Both the position numbers and the translations under genes were made by a program. Source: Lactobacillus laiwuensis (lineage in GTDB: Bacteria; Bacillota; Bacilli; Lactobacillales; Lactobacillaceae). From it: a stretch of 64,000 bases of DNA. A model generated the notes under the pieces. It was not told the DNA's origin, did no database searches, and saw only the letters and a program-made list of their open reading frames with translations. Location: assembly GCF_019972835.1 (NCBI RefSeq), contig NZ_BPPB01000004.1:62001-126000 (forward strand), in the 5' to 3' direction. Below, in pieces: positions 37,491 through 50,159 of this stretch; the stretch's first letter is position 1; each line of letters opens with the position of its first letter.

Positions 37491-39584
37491 TTATTCTGCG
37501 TTGCCGCCACGCTTTTTAATAATTTCTTCTTGGATGGACTTAGGAGTTGGTGAATAGTGATCAAAGACCATTGTAAATGTACCACGACCCTGTGTTGAAG
37601 AACGCAAAGTAGTTGCATAGCCAAACATTTCGGCAAGTGGAACCATTGAATTTAGAACTTTAGCACCAGCACGATCTTGCATATTGTCCATCGTACCACG
37701 ACGAGCTGTAATTGAACCCATTACATCGCCAAGATAGTCTTCAGGTGTAATTACTTGAACCTTCATAATAGGTTCAAGGATAACTGCACCTGCTTTAGGA
37801 GCAGCATTTCTCAATGCCAATGATGCAGCAACCTTAAAAGCAGCTTCAGAAGAGTCAACTTCGTGGTAACTACCATCATAAAGCTTAGCCTTGACGTCAA
37901 TTAATGGATAACCAGCAAGAATACCGTTCTTCATTGATTCTTGCAAACCTGCGTCAACAGCTGGAATAAATTCACGAGGAACAACACCACCGACAATGGC
38001 ATCTTCAAACTCGTAACCTTTTCCTCTTTCATTTGGTGTAAATTCAATCCAGACATCACCGTATTGACCCTTACCACCAGACTGACGGACAAATTTACCT
38101 TGTGCCTTAGCAGGTTTAGTAAAGGTTTCACGATAAGCAACTTGTGGCTCACCAATCTTAGCTTCAACATGGAATTCACGTTTCATACGCTCAACCATGA
38201 TTTGCAGATGCAACTCACCCATTCCGGAAATTAAAGTCTGACCAGTTTCGGCATTTGTTTCAGCCCTAAAAGTCGGGTCTTCTTCAGTCAACTTTTGCAA
38301 AGCGATGTCAAGTTTATCACGATCAGCTTTAGATTCAGGCTCAATAGAAACTTGAATAACTGGATCTGGAACTTCCAAACTTTCCAAAATCAATGGATGA
38401 TCAGGGTCAGTTAATGAATCACCAGTTGTAGTGTTCTTTAAACCGATGGCACCAGCAATATCACCGGAAAATACTTCAGGAATTTCACTTCTGGAGTTGG
38501 CATGCATTTGCAACAAACGACCAACACGTTCACGGCTATTTTTAGAAGCATTTAAAACGTAGGACCCTGATTCAAGTGAACCGGTGTAAACACGAATATA
38601 AGTTAAACGACCAACAAATGGGTCAGTAGCAATCTTAAATGCTAATGCGGAGAATGGCTTTTCATCTCCAGCAACTAATTCAACTTCTTCACCAGTCTTT
38701 GGATCATGAGCAACATAAGGTTTAACATCTAATGGAGATGGCAAATAGTCCACAACGCCATCAAGCATCATTTGTACACCCTTGTTTTTGAAAGCTGAAC
38801 CTGCAAATACAGGGAAGATCTTCAAATCCAATGTAGCTTTACGAATAGCAGCTTTTAATTCATCAACAGAAATCTCATCACCGTTAAGGTATTTCTCCAT
38901 GATGTCATCATCAACATCTGCTACCTGTTCAATCAGTTCACCCCGACGCTTTTCCGCTTCTTCTTTGTATTCATCAGGAACAGGAATAGTATCCCATTTA
39001 GAGCCAAGTTTATCTTCATCATAAACATCAGCTACCATGTTAAGTAAATCAATAACACCTTCGAAGCTTTCGGCAGAACCAATTGGCATTTGCACAGCTA
39101 AAGCATTGGCATTTAAACGTTCGTGTAAAGACTTAACAGACTTGTCAAAGTCTGCCCCAATCTTGTCCATCTTGTTAACAAAAACAATTCGAGGAACACC
39201 GTAAGTTTCAGCTTGGCGCCAAACATTTTCAGTTTGAGGTTCTACACCAGCTTGAGCGTCAAGAACAGTTACGGCACCATCAAGAACACGCAAGGAACGT
39301 TCAACTTCGATAGTGAAGTCAACGTGTCCAGGGGTATCGATAATGTTAATTCTGTAATCTTTCCATTGTGCAGTAGTAGCTGCAGAAGTAATAGTGATAC
39401 CACGTTCTTTTTCTTCATCCATCCAGTCCATTTGTGAATCACCCTCATGGGTTTCACCAATTTTATGGATCTTACCAGTGTAATAAAGAATACGCTCTGT
39501 TGTGGTAGTCTTACCCGCATCAATATGGGCCATAATACCAATGTTACGTGTTTTTTCTAATGGAAATTCACGCTTATTAGCCAT
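37491..39584 (-). CDS. fusA: Elongation factor G
   Basis: Translocation GTPase, 697 residues. G1 [15 protein letters not shown], switch [12 protein letters not shown]3 [10 protein letters not shown]4 NKMDK are present, with domains II-V and the conserved [12 protein letters not shown] and [15 protein letters not shown] ([11 protein letters not shown]) segments. Third gene of the str operon. AAAGGAAAA precedes the ATG. Confidence 0.98.
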   Translation of the reverse strand: MANKREFPLEKTRNIGIMAHIDAGKTTTTERILYYTGKIHKIGETHEGDSQMDWMDEEKERGITITSAATTAQWKDYRINIIDTPGHVDFTIEVERSLRVLDGAVTVLDAQAGVEPQTENVWRQAETYGVPRIVFVNKMDKIGADFDKSVKSLHERLNANALAVQMPIGSAESFEGVIDLLNMVADVYDEDKLGSKWDTIPVPDEYKEEAEKRRGELIEQVADVDDDIMEKYLNGDEISVDELKAAIRKATLDLKIFPVFAGSAFKNKGVQMMLDGVVDYLPSPLDVKPYVAHDPKTGEEVELVAGDEKPFSALAFKIATDPFVGRLTYIRVYTGSLESGSYVLNASKNSRERVGRLLQMHANSRSEIPEVFSGDIAGAIGLKNTTTGDSLTDPDHPLILESLEVPDPVIQVSIEPESKADRDKLDIALQKLTEEDPTFRAETNAETGQTLISGMGELHLQIMVERMKREFHVEAKIGEPQVAYRETFTKPAKAQGKFVRQSGGKGQYGDVWIEFTPNERGKGYEFEDAIVGGVVPREFIPAVDAGLQESMKNGILAGYPLIDVKAKLYDGSYHEVDSSEAAFKVAASLALRNAAPKAGAVILEPIMKVQVITPEDYLGDVMGSITARRGTMDNMQDRAGAKVLNSMVPLAEMFGYATTLRSSTQGRGTFTMVFDHYSPTPKSIQEEIIKKRGGNAE

Positions 39585-39608
39585 AGATTTTTTCCTTTCC
39601 CTAAAAAA

Positions 39609-40079
39609 TTAGAAACGATAGTGTGCAAATGCACGGTTAGCTTCAGCCATACGGTGAACATCTTCACGCTTTTTAACAGCTGAGCCAGTATTGTTTGAAG
39701 CATCAATAATTTCGTTAGCCAAGCGTTCATCCATAGTATGTTCATTACGTAAACGAGCGTAAGAAACTAACCATCTTAAACCTAAAGTAGTTCTTCTTTC
39801 AGGACGAACTTCAACTGGAATCTGATAGTTTGAACCACCAATACGGCGAGCTCTAACTTCCAAAACAGGCATAATATTATTCATAGCTTCTTCAAAAACA
39901 TCAAGTGGCTCTTTGCCGGTCTTTTCTTTAACAATGTCAAAAGCATCATAAAGGATTGAAGAAGCCTTAGCTCTTTTACCATCAATCATTAAATGGTTGA
40001 TCAACTTAGTTACGAGCTTTGAATTGTATACTGGATCCGCTAAAATATCTCTTTTAGCTACATGTCCTTTTCTAGGCAT
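39609..40079 (-). CDS. rpsG: 30S ribosomal protein S7
   Basis: Head-assembly initiator, 156 residues: [37 protein letters not shown] and a tail ending [15 protein letters not shown]. Confidence 0.98.
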   Translation of the reverse strand: MPRKGHVAKRDILADPVYNSKLVTKLINHLMIDGKRAKASSILYDAFDIVKEKTGKEPLDVFEEAMNNIMPVLEVRARRIGGSNYQIPVEVRPERRTTLGLRWLVSYARLRNEHTMDERLANEIIDASNNTGSAVKKREDVHRMAEANRAFAHYRF

Positions 40080-40093
40080 TATTTAACTCCTCC

Positions 40094-40501
40094 TTAATCT
40101 TTCTTGGCACCGTATTTAGAACGGCCTTGCTTTCTGCCTTCAACACCAGCAGTATCAAGGGCACCACGAATAATATGGTAACGAACACCAGGAAGGTCCT
40201 TTACACGACCACCACGAATTAAAACAACAGAGTGTTCCTGTAAATTATGACCTTCACCTGGAATATAAGCAGTTACTTCAATTAAGTTTGAAAGACGCAC
40301 ACGAGCATACTTACGCAAAGCTGAGTTTGGCTTCTTTGGCGTCATAGTACCGACACGAGTTGCAACTCCACGCATTTGAGGTGCTGGATTAGCTACTAGC
40401 TCTTTCTTCATACTGTTGTAGCCATAGCTTAAAGCTGGTGACTTTGATTTAGTCGTCTTAGTGTGACGGCCTTTTCTTACCAATTGGTTAATGGTTGGCA
40501 T
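40094..40501 (-). CDS. rpsL: 30S ribosomal protein S12
   Basis: Decoding-centre protein, 135 residues. The streptomycin-related loop [20 protein letters not shown] is wild-type, with Lys at the classic resistance site (TPKKPNS), so no resistance change is evident. [14 protein letters not shown] is also present. First gene of the str operon. Confidence 0.98.
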   Translation of the reverse strand: MPTINQLVRKGRHTKTTKSKSPALSYGYNSMKKELVANPAPQMRGVATRVGTMTPKKPNSALRKYARVRLSNLIEVTAYIPGEGHNLQEHSVVLIRGGRVKDLPGVRYHIIRGALDTAGVEGRKQGRSKYGAKKD

Positions 40502-40593
40502 TAAATTTTCCTCCTAAAAAATTTATTATTTTGTTCACACATCCAGGAGTTTCTTTTTTTAGTCCTAGATAATCTTCAAAATACACAATGACT

Positions 40594-40621
40594 ATTGTAC
40601 TCGCTTGTCGCAAAAAAGCAA
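40594..40621 (-). promoter_or_regulatory. Candidate promoter of the rpsL-rpsG-fusA operon
   Basis: TTGCTT and TACAAT with a 16-base spacer lie about 95 bases before the rpsL ATG. The -35 match is moderate. Confidence 0.45.
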
Positions 40622-40687
40622 ATTATTTTTATTAATAAAAAAGCAAGTTAAATTTTTTGCGTATCTGATTAGGCGAGGTAAATAATT

Positions 40688-41377
40688 ATGGAATGGATTT
40701 TTGGAATTAGCAATTTTTTGATTGGCACATGCCTAGCTTCTCATGCATGTGTAATTATCGAAAGACTCGGCAAAGAAGACTTTATCTTCAGTCGCTCAAA
40801 ATGCACTAATTGTAATCAACAGCTGTGCTTGTTAGATGAAATACCTTTAATTTCCTATTTAATACTTAAAGGTCGTTGCCGTTATTGTAAAATTCACATT
40901 CCCTGTGAATATTTTTTAACAGAATTTTTAGGCGGTTTCGCTTTTTATAAAATAAATTTCGGCAACATCCAGGGGATATATACAGCAATTGTTTTATTTA
41001 GCCTACTATTAACTGCAATCAGCGATTATCAAGTTCAGGAATTTGATATTATCTTGGTATTTCCTGCACTTGTTATTTCGGTTCTACGTATAATGAATAA
41101 TTTAAACAGTATTAGTATTATAGGTTTTATTCGGTTTTTTCCCGTCTTTTTGCTTTTGCTTTTTGAAACAATTAGAAAAAAATGCGGTAGTGGAGACTTA
41201 ATAGTCTATCTAATCTTATCCTTTTACTTTAGCTCTAAATTAGCCAATTTAACTTTTTTAATTGCTTCAATAACTCTGCTAATCGTTTTTTTCAGCAGCG
41301 AAATGAATGAGAAACAGCCTATAGCATTTATTCCTTTTATTTACATTGGATTAATCATTCAACTTTTATGTAAATAA
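40688..41377 (+). CDS. Prepilin peptidase (ComC/PilD type, A24 family)
   Basis: Membrane aspartic peptidase that trims type IV prepilin-like signal peptides, in Gram-positive bacteria for competence pseudopili. 229 residues with seven or more helices, a cytoplasmic zinc region with CTNC and CRYC (about residues 38-41 and 62-65), and both catalytic Asp motifs: AISDYQ and CGSGDLI (GxGD type). GCGAGGTAA precedes the ATG. It is transcribed opposite to the operons on both sides. Other competence genes are not in the window. Confidence 0.9.
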   Translation: MEWIFGISNFLIGTCLASHACVIIERLGKEDFIFSRSKCTNCNQQLCLLDEIPLISYLILKGRCRYCKIHIPCEYFLTEFLGGFAFYKINFGNIQGIYTAIVLFSLLLTAISDYQVQEFDIILVFPALVISVLRIMNNLNSISIIGFIRFFPVFLLLLFETIRKKCGSGDLIVYLILSFYFSSKLANLTFLIASITLLIVFFSSEMNEKQPIAFIPFIYIGLIIQLLCK

Positions 41378-41412
41378 AAAGCTGCATCTTAAATAAAATA
41401 AGATGGCAGCTC
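41376..41412. terminator. Bidirectional terminator between comC and the ECF S component
   Basis: AGCTGCATCTTA pairs with TAAGATGGCAGCT with a single mismatch around an A-rich loop, between the convergent genes. Confidence 0.7.
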
Positions 41413-41447
41413 CTATAAACCATAAAAATTATTTTTTCAAGCATGTG

Positions 41448-41978
41448 TTAACTGTATCTTGCCAGCAAATTCTGAAAACTTGGCAGCAGTACTAGGGCTA
41501 ATACTACCCCAACTGCTCCTTGAATTGTATTGGTAAAAAGACTGGCAAAGCCAGCTGCCCACGTATAAAGAACTGTATTAGTGATAAAATAGCCGGCTAC
41601 CATAAAAAATACTCCTACTACTCCGGCAATTCCCCCCTTGACTATCTGATTTCTTAAATTCCAGTATTTAAAGACTAATCCAACAAAGAAGCCTTCTAAA
41701 CCATGGACAACAAGAGAAAATAGCATAAACTGGCCATATCCACCCAGAAGATCAAGTAAAAATCCTGAAAGACCACCAACTACACCTCCAGCTACAGGAC
41801 CAAACAAAAGTGCCACTAAATAAATAATTGCATCACACAAATTAATATTTCCATGAGTCAAGGGCATTGGAATAATGAAAATTCGACTAACAACAACGTT
41901 AATCGCAGTTAATAATGCTAATAATACAAGTCTCTTTAAAGAAAAATCATTTTCCCTCAATTTCAACATCCCTCTCAT
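41448..41978 (-). CDS. ECF transporter S component (vitamin-binding membrane subunit)
   Basis: Substrate-capture subunit that would use the shared EcfA1/A2/T at 20.6-23.1 kb. The 176-residue protein has six hydrophobic segments and the family pattern KRLVLLALLTAINVVVSR then GNINLCDAIIYLVALLFGPVAGGVVGGLSGFLLDLLGG. This pattern fits the riboflavin/hydroxymethylpyrimidine/pyridoxine-type (ECF-ribofla_trS) group; the ligand is not determined. No TPP, FMN or folate riboswitch hallmark (such as CTGAGA) was seen in the 220 bases upstream. The exact start among two ATG and two TTG codons is uncertain. Confidence 0.85.
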   Translation of the reverse strand: MRGMLKLRENDFSLKRLVLLALLTAINVVVSRIFIIPMPLTHGNINLCDAIIYLVALLFGPVAGGVVGGLSGFLLDLLGGYGQFMLFSLVVHGLEGFFVGLVFKYWNLRNQIVKGGIAGVVGVFFMVAGYFITNTVLYTWAAGFASLFTNTIQGAVGVVLALVLLPSFQNLLARYS

Positions 41979-42199
41979 GATTTTTTCTGATTATATCATT
42001 TTTTAATCATAATATCACTAATTATTCATAAAATTCCAAATTATAAAATATATACGGCACTTTTTCTCATTAAATATGATCCAGTTTTTTCACTTATTTT
42101 CTAATCAGTGCAAGTGTTCAACTTCATTTTACAATTTACCTTCTTTTATGTTTTAGACCATGATAAAATCTTATATATAAAATTAATTGAGGAAAAACG

Positions 42200-42628
42200 A
42201 TGCACTAAATTTTATCTGCAGTAACACGGGGCGCCATACCTTTTATCATTATGAGTATATTTTCAGGAATTATGAAATTACAACATATCGATGATTATAG
42301 CGTCACATCGACATTTATCACGGGACTAATAATAACTGCAGTTGCTGCAACCTCTGTTATTTATGATGTCGAAAGTTGGTCGTTAACAAGACAATCTGTC
42401 GCTCACTTTCTAATCATGCTGGTTACCGTATATCCTTGTTTAGTATTCAGTGGTTGGTTCCAAACTAAATCAATACTAGATTTAGCGAAAATATTTGGTC
42501 TTTTTGGTTGTTGGCATTATTTTATGGACAATATCATATATGTTATTTGGAAAGATTTTAAAGTAAAAATTTTGGGTAAACAAAAAACTGTTCCGTTAGT
42601 AATTTCTAACGGAACAGTTTTTAATTAA
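42200..42628 (+). pseudogene. DUF3021 family membrane protein, with a nonsense codon at position 3
   Basis: The frame from ATG 42200 reads M-H-stop-ILSAVTRGAIPFII and continues without interruption to a stop at 42626-42628. IYDVESWSLTRQSVAHFL and three or four hydrophobic helices match DUF3021. GAGGAAAA sits before the ATG, so TAA at 42206-42208 likely replaced a Lys codon. An internal ATG at 42251 could still give a 125-residue protein lacking part of the first helix. These genes normally sit beside a LytTR regulator, absent here. The last codons pass through the rpoC terminator hairpin. Confidence 0.75.
42582..42624. terminator. Terminator of rpoB-rpoC, also covering the DUF3021 3' end
   Basis: AAAACTGTTCCGTTAG and CTAACGGAACAGTTTT form a perfect 16-base-pair stem with a six-base loop. 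It is symmetric and can work on both strands. Confidence 0.9.
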
Positions 42629-42634
42629 ATTAGA

Positions 42635-45600
42635 TTATGATTCCTTAGCTTGGTCTGCTTCCTTCATCTTTTTCTCAATATCAGCAATTGAATAAACAGA
42701 TTTAGGTTTCTTTACATCTGACTCAGGTTCCATATCACGATAAATCGGAAGACCAGTACCAGCTGGAATTATCTTACCAATAATAACATTTTCTTTTAAT
42801 CCAAGTAGCGGATCATTCTTTCCTCTGATAGAAGCATCAGTTAATACACGAGTTGTTTCCTGGAAGGAAGCGGCTGACAAGAAACTGTTGGTTTCAAGAG
42901 CGGCTTTAGTAATACCCAAAATTACACTTTGTGCAGTTGCAGGAATACCACCTGAAATAATCACAGACTTGTTACGGTCCTTAAACTGATTAATATCCAT
43001 TACCTCACCCGGTAAAAGATCAGTTTCACCTGGATCAAGCACACGAACTTTTTGCAACATTTGTCTTGTCAATACTTCAACGTGTTTATCAGAAATATCA
43101 ACACCTTGCATTCTATATGCTTTTTGGACTTCAACCAGAATGTACTCCTCAGTAGTTAAGGTATCAGTAACCTGAATCAATTCTTTTGGATCGATGGAAC
43201 CAAGAGTCAATTTGTCACCACGATGAACTTCATCACCCTCGGCAACAGCAACTGAAGCAGTATAAGGCACGCTGTAACTTCTAGTATCGATTCTGCCTTT
43301 GACAGTAATCTCACGAGTATGTTCAGCAGGATTTTCCTGAATTGAGTCAATTACTCCATCTACTTCAGAAATTATCGCACGTCCTTTAGGATTACGAGCT
43401 TCAAACAATTCCTGCACACGAGGAAGACCTTGAGTAATATCTTCAGCACCGGCAACACCACCGTTGTGGAATGTACGTAAAGTAAGCTGTGTACCAGGCT
43501 CACCAATAGATTGAGCAGCAACAGTACCAACTGCTTCACCAACTTCAACTTCTTCACCAGTGGCAAGGTTCATACCGTAACATTTGCGACAAACACCGTG
43601 TGGTGTATCACAAGTTAGGATCGAACGGATCTTCACGTTAGTTACACCAGCATCACAAATCTGATGTGCTATATCTTCATCCATCATGACATTGCGACCA
43701 ACAATTGTAGCACCAGTCTTTGGATCCTTCACTGTTTCGGCAGTAAAGCGGCCAAGTAAACGATCATAGAGCGGTTCAATTAATTCGTCACCCTCCATAA
43801 TTGCATGAACATTAATGCCACGGTCAGTCCCACAGTCATCATCACGAATAATAACATCCTGTGCAACATCTACTAGACGACGAGTCAAGTAGCCAGACTG
43901 AGCAGTCTTCAAGGCGGTATCGGTCATTCCCTTACGAGCACCATGAGTAGACATGAATAATTCTAGAACTGACAAACCTTCCTTAAAGTTAGAAGTAACT
44001 GGAATTTCGAACAACCCACCGTTTGGTGTTGCCATCAATCCACGCATACCAGCAAGTTGAGTAAAGTTTGAAATGTTACCACGAGCTCCGGAGTCGGCCA
44101 TGATAGTAATAGGGTTACGCGGGTCATAAATCTGAGCAATTTCGTCTTGAACTTGGTCTTTACAATCATTCCAAATACTAATTACCCGGTCGTGTCTCTC
44201 ATCTTCAGTAATCAAGCCACGTCTAAACTGCTTGGACACAACATCAACTTGTTTATGGGCCTTAGCAACTTTTTCATCTTTATCTTGAATTTCAGGAACA
44301 TCAGTCATACCGATTGTAATACCAGAAGTAGTTGAACTGGTATATCCCAAAGTCTTCAAATCATCAAGGTATTCAGAAGTTCTTTGAACTTTGTAATACT
44401 TGTAAATTGTAGCAATTGAATCGGACAAGAATGACTTCTTAAATGGTGTAGAAAGTAAATCGTTTGCTACAGTATCTATTTTTTCATGAATATCTTCACC
44501 AGGCTCCAAGAAGTACTTGGCTGCAAGTGGATTATTTAAATTTTCTTCAGTTGGCTCGTTAACGTAGAAATAGTCTTCTGGGAAAATTTGATTAAAAATG
44601 ATTCTGCCATATGTAGTAACAAAAATGCCATGTTCATAACCTTTAGGCCATGCTTTCTTAAGCATTGAATCAGCAGACATTCCGATAATAGTGTGATAAT
44701 GAATGTCACCGTTGGTGTAAGCAACGGTTGCCTCATCAGGTGAATTGAAAATCATTCCTTCACCTTCACGACCTTTTTCAGCTTGAGTTAACCAATAGTT
44801 ACCCAAAACTATATCTTGAGATGGAGTAACAATAGGCTTACCATCCTTAGGAGCCAAAATATGGTGAGCAGCTAGCATTAACATCCGCGATTCAGCAACA
44901 GCTTCGTCAGATAATGGCACATGAATGGCCATCTGGTCACCATCAAAGTCAGCATTATATGCTTCACAGGCAAGAGGGTGCAGTCGAATAGATTTGCCCG
45001 GCACTAAAACAGGTTCAAAAGCTTGAATACTCAAACGGTGTAAGGTAGGAGCCCGGTTTAGTAATACCGTTCTTTCCTTGATTACATCTTCAAGTACGTC
45101 CCAGACGTCATCGTCTTCGCGATCAATTTTACGCTTAGCACTCTTAATATTTGTAGCAATCTTACGTTTAACGAGTTCGTGCATTACAAATGGTTTAAAC
45201 AATTCTAGAGCCATCGGACGAGGAACACCACATTGATAGAATTTTAATTTTGGTGAAACGTCAATAACTGAACGGCCTGAATAATCAACACGTTTACCCA
45301 GTAAGTTCTGACGGAAACGTCCCTGCTTACCCTTAAGCATATGTGACAGAGATTTAAGTGGACGGTTACCCGGTCCTACTACAGAACGACCACGACGGCC
45401 GTTATCAATCAATGCATCAACGGCTTCTTGCAACATCCGTTTTTCATTTTGCACAATGATATTAGGAGCATTTAAGTCAAGCAGCCTCTTTAGCCTGTTG
45501 TTACGATTGATAACACGCCGGTATAAGTCGTTTAAATCTGAGGTTGCAAAACGGCCACCTTCGAGTTGAACCATCGGCCTTAAATCTGGTGGTATAACAG

Positions 45601-46294
45601 GTACTGCGTCAATAACCATCCATTCTGGCTTGTTACCGGAATCTTTAAACGCATCAAGAATATCAAGTCTTCTAATGGCCCGAGTCCGTTTTTGACCAGT
45701 TGCAGTTTCCAATTCTTTCTTTAAATCGGTAACTTCTTTATTTAAATCAACCTTACGGAGCAAGTCACGAATTGCTTCTGCACCCATTTTTGCAGTAAAA
45801 CGATTGCCATATTTAGCTTTTTGCTCACGATATTCAGCTTCAGTCAAAAGCTGTTTAAATTCAAGGTCGGTATCTCCTGGATCAATTACAATATAAGCCG
45901 CAAAATAGATAACTTCTTCAAGAAGTCTGGGAGAAATATCCAAAATAAGTCCCATTCTTGATGGAATACCTTTAAAGTACCAAATATGAGTAACAGGTGC
46001 AGCTAATTCAATATGGCCCATCCGCTCTCTTCTAACTTTAGAGGAGGTAACTTCAACACCACAGCGATCACAAACGATCCCACGGTATCTCACACCCTTA
46101 TATTTACCACATGCACATGACCAATCTTTTGTCGGTCCAAAAATTCGTTCATCAAATAAACCGTCTTTTTCCGGCTTTAAAGTTCGATAATTAATAGTTT
46201 CCGGCTTTTTAACTTCACCGTATGACCAGCTACGAATTTTATTAGGAGAGGCAAGACCAATTTGCATGCTTTCAAATTTATTTACGTCGATCAA
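42635..46294 (-). CDS. rpoC: RNA polymerase beta' subunit
   Basis: Catalytic subunit with the Mg-binding [15 protein letters not shown]. The N-terminal zinc site is [20 protein letters not shown] and the second zinc site has CGTDRG, then [13 protein letters not shown]. The bridge/trigger region contains [16 protein letters not shown]. 1219 residues, ending [13 protein letters not shown]. It starts with TTG 46294 behind AGGAGG (reading [13 protein letters not shown]). Confidence 0.98.
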   Translation of the reverse strand: MIDVNKFESMQIGLASPNKIRSWSYGEVKKPETINYRTLKPEKDGLFDERIFGPTKDWSCACGKYKGVRYRGIVCDRCGVEVTSSKVRRERMGHIELAAPVTHIWYFKGIPSRMGLILDISPRLLEEVIYFAAYIVIDPGDTDLEFKQLLTEAEYREQKAKYGNRFTAKMGAEAIRDLLRKVDLNKEVTDLKKELETATGQKRTRAIRRLDILDAFKDSGNKPEWMVIDAVPVIPPDLRPMVQLEGGRFATSDLNDLYRRVINRNNRLKRLLDLNAPNIIVQNEKRMLQEAVDALIDNGRRGRSVVGPGNRPLKSLSHMLKGKQGRFRQNLLGKRVDYSGRSVIDVSPKLKFYQCGVPRPMALELFKPFVMHELVKRKIATNIKSAKRKIDREDDDVWDVLEDVIKERTVLLNRAPTLHRLSIQAFEPVLVPGKSIRLHPLACEAYNADFDGDQMAIHVPLSDEAVAESRMLMLAAHHILAPKDGKPIVTPSQDIVLGNYWLTQAEKGREGEGMIFNSPDEATVAYTNGDIHYHTIIGMSADSMLKKAWPKGYEHGIFVTTYGRIIFNQIFPEDYFYVNEPTEENLNNPLAAKYFLEPGEDIHEKIDTVANDLLSTPFKKSFLSDSIATIYKYYKVQRTSEYLDDLKTLGYTSSTTSGITIGMTDVPEIQDKDEKVAKAHKQVDVVSKQFRRGLITEDERHDRVISIWNDCKDQVQDEIAQIYDPRNPITIMADSGARGNISNFTQLAGMRGLMATPNGGLFEIPVTSNFKEGLSVLELFMSTHGARKGMTDTALKTAQSGYLTRRLVDVAQDVIIRDDDCGTDRGINVHAIMEGDELIEPLYDRLLGRFTAETVKDPKTGATIVGRNVMMDEDIAHQICDAGVTNVKIRSILTCDTPHGVCRKCYGMNLATGEEVEVGEAVGTVAAQSIGEPGTQLTLRTFHNGGVAGAEDITQGLPRVQELFEARNPKGRAIISEVDGVIDSIQENPAEHTREITVKGRIDTRSYSVPYTASVAVAEGDEVHRGDKLTLGSIDPKELIQVTDTLTTEEYILVEVQKAYRMQGVDISDKHVEVLTRQMLQKVRVLDPGETDLLPGEVMDINQFKDRNKSVIISGGIPATAQSVILGITKAALETNSFLSAASFQETTRVLTDASIRGKNDPLLGLKENVIIGKIIPAGTGLPIYRDMEPESDVKKPKSVYSIADIEKKMKEADQAKES

Positions 46295-46310
46295 AAGTTT
46301 AACCTCCTAC

Positions 46311-49300
46311 TTATTGAGAAATCTTATTATCATCGTCAGATTGATCTACGGGGACATTTGGTTCTTCTGTTTCCGTTTTATTATCTTCAGAATCAGCGGT
46401 TTCTTCGGCTAACTTCTTCCGTTGTTGCTCTTCCGCCATCTTGGATAAGGTGTCAATGTTTAAATGTTCATTTGAATCATCATCCATATCACGTAATTCA
46501 ATTTCTTTATGATTCATATCAAGAACACGGATATCCAGTCCTAATGATTGCAGTTCTTTAACAAGAACGCGGAATGATTCTGGGACACCAGGTTTAGGAA
46601 TTCTTTCTCCTTTAACAATTGCTTCATATGCTTTAACACGACCAACAACATCATCTGACTTGTAGGTCAAAATTTCCTGCAAAGTATATGCAGCACCATA
46701 AGCTTCAAGGGCCCAAACTTCCATTTCACCGAAACGCTGACCACCAAACTGTGCTTTACCACCGAGAGGCTGTTGCGTTACTAATGAGTAAGGCCCAATT
46801 GAACGTGCGTGAATCTTATCATCAACCATGTGGGTCAACTTCAGATAATGCATGATACCAACAGAAACACGGTTATGGAATGGTTCACCTGTGCGGCCAT
46901 CATAAAGAACGGTTTTACCATCTTTATCAATACCGGCCTTATGAACTGTATCCCAAACATCATCTTCACTTGCACCATCAAATACTGGTGTTGCCACATG
47001 AATACCTAAGTTATCTGCCGCACGGCCAAGGTGTAATTCCAAAAGCTGACCGATATTCATACGTGAAGGAACACCCATTGGGTTTAAGCAAATATCTACT
47101 GGAGTTCCATCTGGTAAGTATGGCATGTCTTCTTCTGGCACAACTGCGGCAACAGTACCTTTATTACCGTGACGACCAGACATCTTATCTCCAACTTGGA
47201 TTTTTCTCTTTTGTGCAATATAAACTCTTACTAAAGTATTAACACCAGGAGAAAGTTCATCACCATTTTCTCTGGTATAAACTTTGACATCGCGGACAAT
47301 ACCGCCACCACCATGAGGAACACGCAATGATGTATCACGAACTTCGCGTGCTTTTTCACCAAAGATAGCATGAAGAAGTCTCTCTTCGGCTGATAATTCA
47401 GTGACACCTTTAGGTGTAACTTTACCAACCAGAATATCTCCATCATGTACTTCAGCACCTACACGAACAATACCTTGACTATCAAGATCTTTAAGTGCAT
47501 CTTCACCAACATTTGGCAATTCACGGGTAATTTCTTCAGGGCCAAGCTTTGTGTCTCGAGCTTCGGATTCATAATCTTCAATACTAATTGAAGTATAAAC
47601 ATCGTCTTTAACAAGCCGCTCAGAAAGCATGATAGCATCTTCGTAGTTATACATATTCCAAGTCATAAAGGCGATAACAGGATTTTGACCAAGAGCCAGC
47701 TCACCATGATCCATTGTCGGACCATTGGCAATAACTTCACCTTTTTCAACCTTATCACCTAAATTAACGTTAGGAGTTTGATTGTATGATTTTGAATTAT
47801 TTGAGCGACGATATTTTTCCAGTGTATATTTATCTAATGTGCTGTCATCACGTCTGACTCTAATTGTGTTAGCATCAACGTATTCAACGGTACCAGCAGC
47901 TTTTGCCAAAACAGCAGCTCCTGAGTCATGAGCCGCACGATATTCCATACCAGTACCAACAAGTGAGCTGTGAGGATTAATCAAAGGTGCAGCTTGTCTT
48001 TGTTGGTTAGCGCCCATTAATGCACGGTTAGAGTCATCGTTTTCCAAGAAAGGTATACATGCAGAAGCAACCGAAACAACTTGCTTAGGAATAACGTCCA
48101 TGTAATCAATTTTATCTGGACTGACTTCGACGTTATCTTCTTTATGACGTGCTAAAACAAGATCATCTTTAAATGAGCCGTCTGGATTTAGAGGAGTATT
48201 AGCACCAGCAATAATATAGTTATCTTCAACATCAGCTGTAAGATAATCAATTTTGTTAGTAACTTTATGTGTTTCCCAGGAAACACGACGGTATGGTGTC
48301 TCAATAAAACCGTATTTGTTAATCACTGCATATGTAGCCAGTGAGTTAATTAAACCAATGTTAGGTCCTTCAGGAGTTTCAATTGGGCATAAACGACCAT
48401 ACTGAGTATAGTGCACGTCCCGCACTTCATATCCTGCACGATCACGAGTTAAACCACCAGGCCCTAAAGCTGACATACGACGCTTATGCGTTAATTCTCC
48501 TAGCGGGTTGTGCTGGTCCATAAATTGAGACAATTGTGATGAGCCAAAGAATTCTTTGATGCTGGCTACAATTGGTCTAATGTTAATCAATTGTTGTGGT
48601 GTAACAGTTGAAGGATCCTGAATTGACATTCTTTCTCTAACAACACGTTCCATCCGCGCCAAACCAATTCTAAACTGATTTTGCAGCAATTCGCCCACGC
48701 GACGAATACGACGGTTACCAAGGTGATCAATATCATCAGTTGTACCAATTTCATCTTGTAATAGGAAGAAATAATTAATTGATGCCAGAACGTCAGCTGG
48801 TGTCAGATATTTAACTTTCTTATCAATATGACCATTAGAAATCAATTTGACAACACGTTCTGGATTTACTTTGGAGTAAACTTTGATTTCCTGAACGTTT
48901 ATTGGATCAGGTAATACACCTTCTTGAGATGGTTGGTAAGTAACCATCTTAAAGTCATCACGATCAAGATACTTTTCAAGTGTATCCATTACTTCGTGTG
49001 TTACAACAGTACCTTTTTTAGCAATAATTTCACCTGTATCAGGATCTGCTAGCGTTTCTGCTAAAGTTTGACCATATAAGCGACTCTTTAAAGATAACTT
49101 TTTGTTAACCTTGTAGCGACCAACAGGTGCTAAATCGTAACGACGTGGGTCAAAGAAACGTGCATAAAGCAGTGATCTTGAAGAATCAGTCGTCTTGGGC
49201 TCACCAGGACGTAGACGTTCATAAATATCCTTTAATGCTTCTGCTACACGAGAATCAGCGGGATTTTTATGGACGTCCTTATCCAAAGTAAATTGTAATG

Positions 49301-49949
49301 TATCACTTTGGCCAAAAAGATCTAAAATTTCGTCATCTGAACCAATTCCAAGCGCTCTGATTAAAACAGTCAAAGGCAACTTACGGGTACGGTCAACACG
49401 AACATAGGAAACATTTTTAGCATCAGTCTCATATTCAAGCCAGGCACCACGGTTAGGAATTACTGTAGTACCAAATATTTGGCGCCCATTTTTATCATAA
49501 TCGCCAGAATAATAAACACTTGGCGACCTAACCAACTGTGAAACGATAACTCTTTCAGCACCATTAATAATAAATGAGCCAGATTCAGTCATTAAAGGCA
49601 AATCACCGAAGAAAACATCCTGCGTTTTGATTTCACCGGTTTTTTGATTAGTTAATTTTAAAGTAACGTGCATGGGAGCAGCATAAGTTGCATCATGATC
49701 ACGTGCTTCGTCAACGGTATATTTTGGCTTTTGCAGTTTATAGCCCAAATATTCCAGGGAAAGCTTACCTGAAAAGTCACTAATTGGCATGATATCGTCA
49801 AAAACGTCTTTAATACCCTCATCCAAAAACCATTGGTATGATTCGGTCTGCACATCTGTCAAGTTAGGCAGATCCAGCACTTCTTTAATGCGGGAAAAGC
49901 TACGTCTTGTCCGATGTTTGCCAAAATTCACTACGTGTCCATTTAACAA
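46311..49949 (-). CDS. rpoB: RNA polymerase beta subunit
   Basis: 1212-residue beta subunit. Rifampicin-region residues [28 protein letters not shown] are wild-type in appearance, and the catalytic-site [12 protein letters not shown] and [36 protein letters not shown] are conserved. The C-terminal tail is acidic and Ser/Glu-rich. Start is TTG ([13 protein letters not shown]) behind AAAGGGTG. Followed by rpoC after 16 bases. Confidence 0.98.
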   Translation of the reverse strand: MLNGHVVNFGKHRTRRSFSRIKEVLDLPNLTDVQTESYQWFLDEGIKDVFDDIMPISDFSGKLSLEYLGYKLQKPKYTVDEARDHDATYAAPMHVTLKLTNQKTGEIKTQDVFFGDLPLMTESGSFIINGAERVIVSQLVRSPSVYYSGDYDKNGRQIFGTTVIPNRGAWLEYETDAKNVSYVRVDRTRKLPLTVLIRALGIGSDDEILDLFGQSDTLQFTLDKDVHKNPADSRVAEALKDIYERLRPGEPKTTDSSRSLLYARFFDPRRYDLAPVGRYKVNKKLSLKSRLYGQTLAETLADPDTGEIIAKKGTVVTHEVMDTLEKYLDRDDFKMVTYQPSQEGVLPDPINVQEIKVYSKVNPERVVKLISNGHIDKKVKYLTPADVLASINYFFLLQDEIGTTDDIDHLGNRRIRRVGELLQNQFRIGLARMERVVRERMSIQDPSTVTPQQLINIRPIVASIKEFFGSSQLSQFMDQHNPLGELTHKRRMSALGPGGLTRDRAGYEVRDVHYTQYGRLCPIETPEGPNIGLINSLATYAVINKYGFIETPYRRVSWETHKVTNKIDYLTADVEDNYIIAGANTPLNPDGSFKDDLVLARHKEDNVEVSPDKIDYMDVIPKQVVSVASACIPFLENDDSNRALMGANQQRQAAPLINPHSSLVGTGMEYRAAHDSGAAVLAKAAGTVEYVDANTIRVRRDDSTLDKYTLEKYRRSNNSKSYNQTPNVNLGDKVEKGEVIANGPTMDHGELALGQNPVIAFMTWNMYNYEDAIMLSERLVKDDVYTSISIEDYESEARDTKLGPEEITRELPNVGEDALKDLDSQGIVRVGAEVHDGDILVGKVTPKGVTELSAEERLLHAIFGEKAREVRDTSLRVPHGGGGIVRDVKVYTRENGDELSPGVNTLVRVYIAQKRKIQVGDKMSGRHGNKGTVAAVVPEEDMPYLPDGTPVDICLNPMGVPSRMNIGQLLELHLGRAADNLGIHVATPVFDGASEDDVWDTVHKAGIDKDGKTVLYDGRTGEPFHNRVSVGIMHYLKLTHMVDDKIHARSIGPYSLVTQQPLGGKAQFGGQRFGEMEVWALEAYGAAYTLQEILTYKSDDVVGRVKAYEAIVKGERIPKPGVPESFRVLVKELQSLGLDIRVLDMNHKEIELRDMDDDSNEHLNIDTLSKMAEEQQRKKLAEETADSEDNKTETEEPNVPVDQSDDDNKISQ

Positions 49950-50027
49950 GGAGAAAACACCCTTTCTGTCAGAGAAAGCTAATATTACATTTTGATTACA
50001 AATTCAAAAAGCCGGAATTTTATGCAT

Positions 50028-50064
50028 AAAAAAGACAAAAACAACAATTGTCGTTTTTGTCCTT
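50028..50064 (-). terminator. Terminator of clpC
   Basis: On the minus strand GACAAAAACGACAA pairs with TTGTTGTTTTTGTC nearly completely and is followed by six T, in the gap between clpC and rpoB. Confidence 0.8.
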
Positions 50065-50159
50065 TATTATTTTGCTGGACAATAGATCAGCAAAATCCTG
50101 AAAATCAGCCTTTTAATCACGCACTACTATAACAAACTATTACAAGTGTGTCAATTAAT

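Noticed and set aside
40094-40501. Streptomycin-resistance change in rpsL
   Set aside because: The TPKKPNS loop has the usual Lys and shows no resistance substitution.
41979-42199. TPP, FMN or folate riboswitch before the ECF S component
   Set aside because: No CTGAGA or other hallmark was seen in the 220-base upstream region.
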